Made by a program: the position numbers and the translations under genes. DNA of 64,000 nt from Progne subis subis (taxonomy: Eukaryota; Chordata; Aves; Passeriformes; Hirundinidae). Of this stretch, positions 24,917 to 33,815 are shown one piece after another; position 1 is the first letter of the stretch, and the number at the start of each line of letters is the position of its first letter. The stretch spans positions 2,660,322 to 2,724,321 of the forward strand of contig JAKJHU010000065.1 in assembly GCA_022316685.1 (NCBI GenBank), written 5' to 3'. Below the pieces are notes generated by a model. That model was not told the DNA's origin. It was given only the letters and a program-made list of their open reading frames with translations, and did not search any database.

Positions 24917-27900
24917 GCAAACCAGACTTGAATGTAATGTGCTGGCTCTCTCAGAACACGTGTTGTAGCCCACACTTAGCTTTAGGCATCATGTTTCAGC
25001 ATACATTTCTCTGCAGGATCACTGTCCATCCTTAGAAAAAAGGCCCTTCCTGCAGAGGATGACTCAGACCCCCAAAGCCGAGCTCCTGCCCCGAATTATC
25101 CTTTCACGGTGTGTGTCTCTGCACGTCCTGGCTGGAGGTGCTCACCCTTCCAATGCAGGAACCTGAGTTATGTGCTTAAAGGCAGTAGGTGTGATTGCAC
25201 CCCAGCATCTGCACTGCAGGGCTGTTGTGATGCTTTCCAAGTTATAGGCTGTCTAAAGGAGTTAGAAAGAGCTGATTATCTCTGGGAAGAGTCATTTAGT
25301 CACCAGACATGCATTAAAAGGCTGTTTTCTTATCATGCTTCCAGAAGCATGACTACCAAATATAATTATGAACACAGCAGTACTTGAAGTCCAAGACTCT
25401 TTAATTGCACAAGGAAAAATTAATTTTCAAGGAGCAGATTAATAAATATTACTTTTTGAGCAAATATTTTCCACCTCCAATTAAAACATGAAGGCTGTTT
25501 TTTTCCCAAATCAATTTGCATTTTAGTTGTGCACGTTTTTATATGCACCATAACCAAAAGAGGTTGAAAAGAAGCAGATACTGTGTGTGCAATATGAAAA
25601 AATTGTCATGCAATTCTCCGACTCAAAATACAGAGTTCCTTGCAGACTTACTCCCTGTTCTTACTTTTTCTTCATTAACAAGATAGCTTGGCACAACTAG
25701 ATTTTCTTCCTCCCTCCCTGTCTACCTCTTTCAAGTATTAAACTTCTTCCTTCCGCACCTTCCCCACAAAGTCAAGAAACATTTGTTTTCAGGTCTGTTT
25801 TAAGCCTCTGAACCTGCACATCAAATAAACCAAGCTAGTTCCTCAGTGGATGAAAGATGGAGGGGAAATATTAATAAGGTTCTTGTTGACTCAATGTAGC
25901 TCCAACAGGAACCGCAAGAGTTTATTCTGTTTTATATTTGGAGATATATGCAAGCCTATTCCTGTGCTGCCCCTGTCAAATGATGGCGATGATACTGCCG
26001 TAAAGGAAAAGGATTCAAATCAAAAGATTTACACTACTTAAAACAAACAAACAAAAAGCTTTATCCTTTAAGTGTGAAACGTTCTCCATAATAATAAGGC
26101 ACTTAGACATAGACTTTCTTTTGATTGTTAGAGCAGCAATAAAGTCCAGCCAAACTCCTTACTCAGTTCTTGAGAGTTGGTTTCCATATTATCAGAGGCA
26201 CAAATGCCAGCTTAAGCCAGCAGGTGTTCAGAAATGGTCATTGTAAGAGAAACTTTAGAGACTCACAGTGGATCTCACAAAAAGATAATACCATTTCCCC
26301 TATTTTGTCAGCAACTTTATTTCTCGCTGCAGCCATGGAAGCTGTTTGCTGGAGGTTTTTCTCCCTTGCAACAGAACCTTGGCATAGATAGTGAAGTGTT
26401 TTGGTGGAATGTCTCAGTCTCTGAAAGGCTTTGGTCTGACTGTGTTCGTGCACCTTTTGTTTTCCCTGAATGTTTGGTTCCTGAGACTTACTGGCATGAA
26501 TGTTCAAGATGAATTTCAAAGATGCATATGCATGTCACCATGGGAACTGAAGGCTGATCTCAAACAGCAGAGCTGCTGCTGGGGTGATTGTGTGCTTTAT
26601 CCAGTTTGGGCATGGAGGCAATGCCATGTGAATTATCTGAATAGTCACACAGCAGCTGTGGTGGTTACAACCAGCACAAGCTTCTTTGCCACTGATCTGG
26701 TGAGGGTAAGAATATCTCCTGACTGTGAAATGATCTTAAATTACAGCGGCTGAAAGAAGTATATTTTGTTTGTGCAAACTAGTAATAGAAAAGAAAGCTA
26801 AAATGAACATTTTTTGCCCTTATTTATTTGCTCGGCTCAGTCTCGGTCTTGAATCCTACTGTCTTCACTTAATGGTATGCAGGCTTTACAACTTCATTTC
26901 CAGATTTTGTTTGAGAACTGTGTAAGGGGAAACATCCATATGCTGCTTGATGGAAGAGAACATTTTCTTTTAAATTACTTTTATTGGGAGGATGAGAAGC
27001 CAGTTGTTTCACTTTTCAAGGCATTAGTTTAGTTGTTATTGTGCACTAAGGAAAAAAATGCCACAGTTAGCCAAAAGTTTCACTGTTTTATTGTTCTTTA
27101 TAGCAGTCCTGTGCTCTGTGGCAGCCACCATAAACTTAGATGCTTCACCAACTTCTGTACTAGTTAAACAGACTGTAGGTCTGTAAGAATATTCACTGTT
27201 CGTGAATTAGTCAGTAATTAGTTGATACTTACGATGTAATTCCTAAGGTCGCAAAGAGGGGTTTTTGCATAACTAATATAATTGCTCTTTGAACTGCCTT
27301 TAATTCATAATTTCCATCAATCAGTGCAGGTACTGCATTCCCCAAATTGATGAAGTCAAAAATTATGAAGGCTTGAAGTAGTAAAGCAATACAGAAAATG
27401 TTGCTAGACTTGGTATTTTAGCTTTGGAGTAATTTATTCAGCATCATCGTTCTGTAGCTGAAACATTCTTTTGGATGAAGTGCTTTCATCCCAGCTAGGT
27501 GAAGCGATAGGAATTTTTCTTCCCCCCTCTCTAGTTTGAGGAAGGAGTAGCCTTATACTGCACAACCCTTATGGCACCTCGAAGTGGGTGAAACAAGAAA
27601 CAGAGTGGGAAATTGCCCAGCTTTCATGAACTGGCACCCGTGAACCTGGCTGTAGGGTAGATGCTTTCCACTGGCTTCAGTGGTCACCTGGGGGTCACAA
27701 AAAGGGCTTGAAGTTAGGAACACCACAGGTAAGATAGAAGAGTAAATTACTCCCTTCTCAGCAAGAAGAAATAAGTCATTTAGCATCCAATTATTAGTGA
27801 AGCACTTCCTGCCCATCAGGTTCTTTTCTGAGCTAGTTTTAAAGATACAATGAATATAAGTTTCAGACTGCACGAAATGCAAATTGTGCCAAGTTCTGGC

Positions 27901-29247
27901 AATAAAAGTAATGTTTTTTCTATCCTTTACTGTTTGATTTATTCGTAGATGTTTTGAGAAATCCATGCAGTACAATTTTGGTGCTATTGCCTGCTAAAGA
28001 TTTTCCCTCCTTTCCTTTTATTGGCCCCATTTCTCCCACACACAAATCCACAAAGCCACAGATGCTCCATTACAATGATGTCAGTCTTGCTACATGCTCC
28101 AGCTGTTTGGTAGGTACATTTATAAAGTTCAGCCTTTTACATTATGCCATAAATGTATATTTCATGTATAAACATAAAGTTAACATATTGCAGATCACTC
28201 TAAGTGTAATTTTAATGGAGGTTCAGTAAGTTTAAGAAATACTGAAAAGCATTTAATCTTTCCGTTGGCAACATTTTTATAGAAAGTTTTCCAAATTTTT
28301 TTCCTTAGGCTAGGTTTAAATATTCCCTGCCCTCTCTGCTATTTCATCTTCTGTGATCTTTGGAAAAAGTAGGGGGTTATTATAGTAAGACAATATGTAT
28401 TTTAAAGAAAGATGTCTGAGGAAAAATATGTTTCTCTCCACATCTTCTTGGTGCTCAAACCCTCACTTAGCATTCTGTACATTTACCAGCAAACCATGCT
28501 GCAAAACACCTAATTCTTGGAATTGCCAGATTTCAGTGATATTTGAGATGGCCAATATGCTGCTGATAAAATGTATAAATTCTAACAGATTGTTTTAAAA
28601 TTTCATGAAGATTTGCGTCTGAGCCTTAAAGCCATTCTTTGTATTGTGTCCTGAGTTTTAAGGAGAGGCTAAATAGTCTCTATTTGGCTCTACCTTTTGC
28701 CCCTTTCCTCTATGGCATGTGCTGAAGTGTTCAGCTCACTGAAACTCTGTGCATCACTGACTGATGTCCATAGGATCCTTCCCTGGTCTCGCCTGGGTGC
28801 TTTCCTTCTTACAAAAAATTCTTTCGTTTTTTTGCTCTCCCTTAGAGTTTGCCTACTTTATCTTCATTTGAATGTGGTACTAAATTATCACCGTATTTAT
28901 ACCAGATAGCCATTATTCTAAAGTAAATTGCCTTGGAAGATTTTGAGGCCTAATCTCTGTTTTGTTGGCTCAATAATAAAATGGCTCTCAAGAGGTCAGG
29001 TGAAAGCTGAGATCAGGAGTTGGTGTTGATTCAAGCAAGACCCAGAGTGTACAAAGGCCCTAAAAATACAAATGTAGAGACTCAAGTTTGAGACTGAGCT
29101 ACCAGAGCATGGCTGCAGAAGAACCTTCATTAGTGTTGTGGGTCTGTTCCACTCCAGACTGTAAATATGTAAAAGTCTGATAAACTCCTAATAAGAACCA
29201 GCAATGATGATAATGTCGCCATTATCTGTTTTCTTTTTAATTTTCAG

Positions 29248-29360
29248 GTCTTTTGTTATCCAGCAGATCCCAAGTAGCAACCTCTTCATGGTGGTAGTAG
29301 ATAATGAATGCTTCTGTGATTCTATCCCACCGATAACCATGGCACCTATAGAAATAAGGT
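29248..29360 (+). CDS. CACNA2D3: CACNA2D3 coding exon e, ending at an AT-AC intron
   Basis: This 113-bp exon follows the acceptor TTTAATTTTCAG. The first G completes the split lysine. It then reads SFVIQQIPSSNLFMVVVDNE, CFCDSIPP and ITMAPIEIR, with a final T opening a tyrosine codon. The human protein has SSCLCESVAP in the middle, so that short loop is the most diverged part while both flanks are nearly identical. The exon is taken to end at 29360 rather than 29358, because the next intron begins ATATCCTTTT (U12-type). Ending at 29360 restores Arg-Tyr-Asn-Glu-Ser across the junction. Confidence 0.95.
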
Positions 29361-30179
29361 ATATCCTTTTATTTACAAACTGCTCAGAAAGAGATTCAAG
29401 ATGCAAATACTGAAGCATTTCTTAGCATGGAAAATTTGCATTGCATGACATCCTCACCCATTATATGCGCTGTTTGAAACTAAGCAGTCTGGGAATATGT
29501 TCTCACTATTTTTTCAATGAGATTTCACTTTTTTTTTTTTCTATTTTGAAAAAAAATATTATGCAATATTACGTGGATCTTATGTAGCATAAGGTCATGG
29601 TCATCTTTGGACAGCTGAATATTAAGCATTTCAAATTAGGCATTAGGCATTTCAAATTAGGCACTAAGTATGTAATTTTCTTATAGGGATGGACCTCATT
29701 ATACTGGAACTTATAGAACTCCTTCTAATACAGATATCCCTTTATTTAAGGTTTGACTGGAGCATTGAAAATGTTTCAGAATGCTGCTTTCCAAAACTAC
29801 AAAAATTTAGCAAAGTAAATATACTGCTTGATTTTTCGTTGCTCCACTTCCTATTTTTTGCTGTTCTGTAGTTCAGGTAGTTCAGGATTAGTTTTTTTCC
29901 CCTGAGTAGGAATTTGTCAAAAGCAGCCTGCAAGTGTGCTTTTATTGCAGGCTTATAGAAAGATAGGTCAGTGGTGTGAGTGCACACATGCTGTTCAAAA
30001 CATAGATCACAGAGAGGAAAGCACTGGAATCACTTTCTTTTTCTTGTGGTGATCACACATATCACCTTGGGCTTTTAATGGAGAGGAAGGAAGGAGCTGA
30101 AAGATTTTCACTGTTTTCATTTCAAAACACTGCCATGAGAATGCAATGCTTAGAACATCTCTCCTTAACTGCCTTGTAC
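29361..30179 (+). other. CACNA2D3: Putative U12-type AT-AC intron of CACNA2D3 (819 bp)
   Basis: The 5' site reads ATATCCTTTT (29361-29370), matching the minor-spliceosome consensus RTATCCTTT. The element TCCTTAACT (30162-30170) matches the U12 branch-site consensus TTCCTTRAY. The intron then ends ..CCTTGTAC at 30179, about 11 bases after the branch adenosine, a typical U12 spacing. Joining 29360 to 30180 gives Arg-Tyr-Asn-Glu-Ser, as in the family. A GT-AG reading is possible (GT at 29359, AG at 30152-30153). It would insert nine extra residues between Arg and the family Asn-Glu-Ser, replacing Tyr by His, and that AG lacks a pyrimidine tract. Confidence 0.85.
29626..29667 (+). repeat. Two-copy 21-bp tandem duplication
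   Basis: GCATTTCAAATTAGGCATTAG at 29626-29646 is followed directly by a copy with one or two changes at 29647-29667. It lies inside the AT-AC intron, about 270 bases after the 5' splice site. Confidence 0.8.
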
Positions 30180-30262
30180 ATAATGAATCCCTTAAATGTG
30201 AACGGTTAAAATCTCAGAAGATAAGAAGACGCCCAGAATCTTGTCATGGATTTCACCCCGAA
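30180..30262 (+). CDS. CACNA2D3: CACNA2D3 coding exon f
   Basis: This 83-bp exon begins with AT, which completes the tyrosine codon begun at 29360. It then has 27 codons starting [19 protein letters not shown] and ending SCHGFHPE, followed by the donor GTGAGT. The first residues form an N-glycosylation sequon (Asn-Glu-Ser). A basic stretch KIRRRPE and two cysteines follow. Identity with the human protein is almost complete; the one change I can place is A to S in LKAQK. The acceptor is TTGTAC rather than AG, as expected for an AT-AC intron. Confidence 0.95.
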
Positions 30263-31090
30263 GTGAGTTTCTATTTGTTTTTCCTTTCTTTTGGACTCTG
30301 GTAAATTTTTTATTTCTTTAAAAATAATTAATAGGAAACCTATCTTCCGAGATGAAATGCTGGGGAATATTCAGCAGTCAGGGAAGGGAGGGAAGTTGTA
30401 ATTGCTACAAGTCTTTTTTGTACTCACGTAGACAGCGTCTTGAGTTGCTGCTTTTGCAGACTGGTTTGTGTGTCGGAGGACATGATGGGATGTGAGCACT
30501 GGCAGTCAGGAATATCAGAGAACTTACTCTGGCTCAAGCAATGACCACAGGATTCCTTGTTAGAGATGGCTGGGAACTTTGTGCTGTTAACCTCTTGTTT
30601 CAGTAATTAGCTCCAGTATCATACCTGTCATGCTGTAGTCATTATGCTCACACATAATATTGCTTGGGAGGGATAGAAACCCCTCCACTACTTGTATTTC
30701 CTGCTCTGTGTTCTGCACAACGCCCTCACACAGTGCCAAGGAGAGCTGATAGAGACCAGGATGTGATTGCAGTGGCTTGTACAGCATAGGTTCATCCTTT
30801 TTACTCTGGAGTAACTTTAATTTCTGCCTCTGATGGTGTAATGAAATGTAGAACAAGCTCTAAAGTATAAAGTGGAGGGGATGGTGTAGTGCTTGTTGTT
30901 CCAGTCTAAAAACAGAAACCTAAACTTGTTCAACTCAACCCCTTGTATTACTTCCCAAGTATATTTAATTTATGAGCTTTGTTGTTTGCACCAGTGATCC
31001 CTATGCCTATGTTTGCTAAAAAATCATGTGTCATAATTGACTGTAGTGGCTTGTATTTATTTTCCTTTGTTGTTGTTTTATTTTCTTTAG
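30263..31090 (+). other. CACNA2D3 last intron
   Basis: An 828-bp U2-type intron (GTGAGT...CTTTAG) with a strong pyrimidine tract before the terminal exon. No repeat or gene was recognised inside it. Confidence 0.9.
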
Positions 31091-31183
31091 GAAAATGCAA
31101 GAGAATGTGGTGGTGTCTCAGGCCTTAGTGCTAAACCTTCTCTTGTTCTTCTTCCTCTGCTATTGACGATTTTCTCCAGGTGA
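31091..31183 (+). CDS. CACNA2D3: CACNA2D3 terminal coding exon with stop codon and hydrophobic tail
   Basis: The coding part follows the acceptor TTTTCTTTAG and consists of 30 codons plus TGA at 31181-31183. It starts ENARECGGVSGLSAK and ends in a hydrophobic run with PSLVLLPLLLTIFSR. The family ends the same way: a conserved CGG, a short small-residue spacer, then a hydrophobic C-terminus. This layout fits a GPI-attachment signal, the anchoring proposed for alpha2delta proteins, with the small residues after CGG as the possible omega-site region. The spacer (VSGLSAK here, APSLQAQ in human as I recall) is poorly conserved, but the exon length is the same. Confidence 0.97.
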   Translation, partial: ENARECGGVSGLSAKPSLVLLPLLLTIFSR

Positions 31184-31500
31184 CAGTGACTGATGTGTTC
31201 AACTGGCATGCTAAAACTTGGATAAACTGTGAACTGGGAAATGGTGCAACATAGAGGACATGAAATATAGTCAGAGCATCAGCATTTCATGATTTTAAAC
31301 TGTTGGTGATATAAATTCGTAAAGATATGTTGAAAAAAAGGTTTAACTTTTTACTTTGCAAGTCATGCAGATGTGAATTTGGCATATGGCAGTCATGATT
31401 CATCAAAAAAGGACTTGGTAGATAGAGGTGACCATTGCTTTGTCCCATTGAGAACAATTTAAACTGTGTACTTTTTTCAATAAAGTATATTAAAATCACA
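31184..31500 (+). other. CACNA2D3: CACNA2D3 3'UTR (proximal)
   Basis: AT-rich non-coding sequence runs from the TGA to just beyond the AATAAA at 31479-31484. The true cleavage site cannot be seen from sequence alone. A further AATAAA at 31562-31567 and the lack of any gene downstream leave room for longer 3'UTR forms. Confidence 0.6.
31479..31484 (+). promoter_or_regulatory. Polyadenylation signal AATAAA of CACNA2D3
   Basis: A canonical AATAAA lies about 295 bases after the stop codon, preceded by a T-run (CTTTTTTC). A GT-containing stretch follows within about 25 bases (CAGAGTGTATTTT). This is the first canonical signal after the stop, so it is the best candidate for the proximal site. Confidence 0.6.
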
Positions 31501-33730
31501 GTTTCAGAGTGTATTTTAAGTATGCTAATATATTTGTTCAAATAATGAATGACGGGAAGAAAATAAAATAAATGGATGATATTTTATTATGCTTTTAGCC
31601 TCTTTCTGAAAAAACTCAGAGAAGGAAATGGGGACTTGTCTTTTAAAATAGAGCAGAAGAGCTTTTATTGACAAGTTAAGGCAGCACCTGTGTGTGTGTG
31701 TGAAGCTGAGCAGATAATACATGGTGCTGAATTATAAAGGTTTGGTTTCTGGAAATAGCTATAAAATATCTGCCTTAAGAAAGTGAATCAAAGCCTTATT
31801 AAAGCCTTGGTTGTAACTTAGGCAAGCTTTGGGTCAGATGGGTTGATTTGGCTGCAGATGGCAAAAATCAAATTCTTTTTGTCTAAAGGGACAGGAAGAC
31901 ATGAAGGATAGCCCACATCAAAGGGTGACACTGTTCTGCTGCTGTTCTGCCCTCTAGATCTCATGTCAGACAGGAGCTCATCAGGAGGACAGTGATAAGC
32001 AGAGAAAGTCTGGCTTGCAACACGTCTGTGTCAGCAGAACCCATTATTGGTTTTTGTCGAGTGTCCCTGTTGGCAGGCAAAGATCTAGACCAGTGTGGTT
32101 TTATTCCAGGCCTTACATTCTACTTTGTAAGGGAAATGAGGTAATAAAGATGAGCATGTTCCTCAAAGTCCCTGCTGTGGACATATTTGCTGAAGATCTT
32201 GATCTTTGAACTACGGTGATCTCAGTTTGTGTTTGGAGTTCTATACGAAGCAGAGTGCTATCAAATGATAACCTGTCCTCCTAAAAATATAATACATTAA
32301 ATGCAAAATAAAATGCCGCTGGTCTAAATCTGGTGCTTGGAGACTGCAGTTTCCTGGCTGGGTGTGAGTTTGAGCCTTGGATAAATGCTAAGCAGATTTG
32401 CTGTGTATCCTGGTTGGGACAGGGACCTAGGCCACGGAGAGGGGCTTTGTGTTAGAGAATACTATCCAGAAGAACTAGTAAAACAAAATTCCCACTCCAA
32501 TGCTTTAATGGGTTCAAATGCACTGGTACTCCCTCTGAGGTCTTTGTACTCCTAAATTTCTTTTCCTCAATTTTTTTATTTTTTTTTTTAATTATTATTT
32601 TTTTAGTGTCTTTCTACAGACCTCTCTGTCCCTGCTTATTGGTCGGAAAATCTCTCACTATGGAATAATTTTCCTGCTGACATTCAGTCAAACTCTTTTC
32701 CTAGTGACATGCTCTGTTTGCTAAACACATTGGGAACTCAAGGCATTTTCTCCACTTGGGCTGACTTGGATATCCTGCGGTTCTTTACTTGGTTTTTCTC
32801 TGAGCTCCCTTACTGTCCATCATTGTCACAAAAAAATGAATGTCAATTCTTTATAAACAAAGTATTTTAGTTTCTGATTCTCCTTCTGGGCTTCCAGAAT
32901 TCACAACATTGCAGGCTCAAAACACTTTTGTATATCTGATTAAATTCTTCTGTAATGATATTTAATGGTTATAGCCAATACAATACAATACAGGTGATTT
33001 TCCTTGTTAGTAGAAAGTGGAAAAAAGCATCTTTCTCATTATAGCTATTGAAAAGCTCTGCATACAATTGTCTGATGTGTTCAGCATCATTGCTTACAAA
33101 GAAAGGAATTACATTAATGGAGAAAGTTTATTTCTACAGAATCTAGGTGAAAATCCATAATAGTAATTCATTGTTCATTTTGGAAAGAGATGGGTAATTT
33201 TTTAATTACAAAGGAGCCAGAGAGTGGCAAGAGAGTATAACGTACTTATTGAAGACATCTCTTTAATTTTGTATCTATTCCTTGGAAGGTTCTGGTGCAG
33301 TGTGAACCCAGGTTGACAAAGCCAGTCAGGAAAAATAGACACGAGGCCAAGAGACTCCAGGGTGTGTGTGTGTGCCAGTCAGTCCCTTCTCCCGAGGAAA
33401 TGGCTGCAGCAGGAGCAGCCTGGCCTGAACACAGAAGTGATGGTTATGAGCTTCATGGGACAGAGATCCCTGACAGGGCCTGGGTGAAACACATTTCCAG
33501 AAAAGCTGATCCCATGCCCATGCTTGAGTCCGCTGGTCTCTGTGTCCTTAACTCTGAAGGTGTGAAGATGTCCTACCATGAAGTGGGTCTGTGCTGTCAT
33601 TCCTGTGTCAAGTCATAGAAGGTTATGGAATTTAATTCCGTTACCTCACTAATCTGAGATGCTGTTCCTCTTAAATACTAAAATTATCATGCAAGGTCTG
33701 ATGCAAAGTCAGTTGCAGTAAAAAGCAAAA

Positions 33731-33815
33731 AAATATGTGTGCATATGCATACATACATATGCATATGCATGCATACATATATATAGCTCACACATATGTG
33801 TGAGCTATATATATT
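33731..33815. repeat. Alternating purine-pyrimidine (ATGCATAC-type) repeat with palindrome
   Basis: The stretch is almost entirely alternating purine and pyrimidine (ATGTGTGCATATGCATACATACATATGC...). It ends in the perfect 38-bp palindrome at 33777-33814. Such sequence can extrude a cruciform or flip to Z-DNA under supercoiling. Confidence 0.85.

Larger units (their letters stand above)
13123..29247 (+). other. CACNA2D3 intron d-e (16.1 kb, longest in the window)
   Basis: A 16,125-bp U2-type intron (GTAAGC...TTCAG). It contains a CR1 3' end (14525-14666), a small CpG-dense patch (18935-18984), a long pyrimidine tract (19753-19860), A-rich stretches (22059-22121, 24852-24916) and a less AT-rich piece at 24240-24600 that is open on both strands. 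No nested gene with leucine-rich repeats (LRTM1) or any other recognisable coding sequence was found on either strand. Confidence 0.8.
1..31500 (+). other. CACNA2D3: CACNA2D3 gene, 3' part (last seven coding exons, introns, 3'UTR)
   Basis: This is the 3' end of the gene for the alpha2delta-3 auxiliary subunit of voltage-gated calcium channels. The family is extracellular, disulfide-linked and membrane-anchored, and promotes surface trafficking of CaV1/CaV2 channels. Seven exons with in-frame junctions encode 194 complete C-terminal residues. They contain family strings such as ITLYDYQAMCR, PCDTEYPAFVSERTIKETTG and SFVIQQIPSSNLFMVVVD. These match alpha2delta-3 as I remember it and clearly differ from the alpha2delta-1 C-terminus. 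The upstream VWA and Cache regions and the signal peptide lie before the window. The window therefore opens inside an intron. If the human count of 38 exons holds, these are exons 32-38. The gene end is placed just after the AATAAA at 31479. LRTM1, nested in a late CACNA2D3 intron in mammals, was not recognised here. Confidence 0.96.

Noticed and set aside
13123..29247. Nested LRTM1 gene, as in mammals
   Set aside because: LRTM1 has a large leucine-rich-repeat exon. No leucine-rich-repeat coding stretch was seen on the minus strand anywhere in the window, so it is probably upstream or in another intron.
29359..30153. GT-AG reading of the AT-AC intron
   Set aside because: It stays in frame but inserts nine residues before Asn-Glu-Ser and replaces the family Tyr by His. 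Its AG lacks a pyrimidine tract, and the perfect U12 5' and branch signals would then be unexplained.
4378..31183. Assignment to CACNA2D1 (alpha2delta-1)
   Set aside because: The alpha2delta-1 C-terminus has different motifs (for example a DCGGVSGLNPS ending and an EMEDDDF region). The strings here, such as SERTIKETTG and MAPIEIR, belong to alpha2delta-3.
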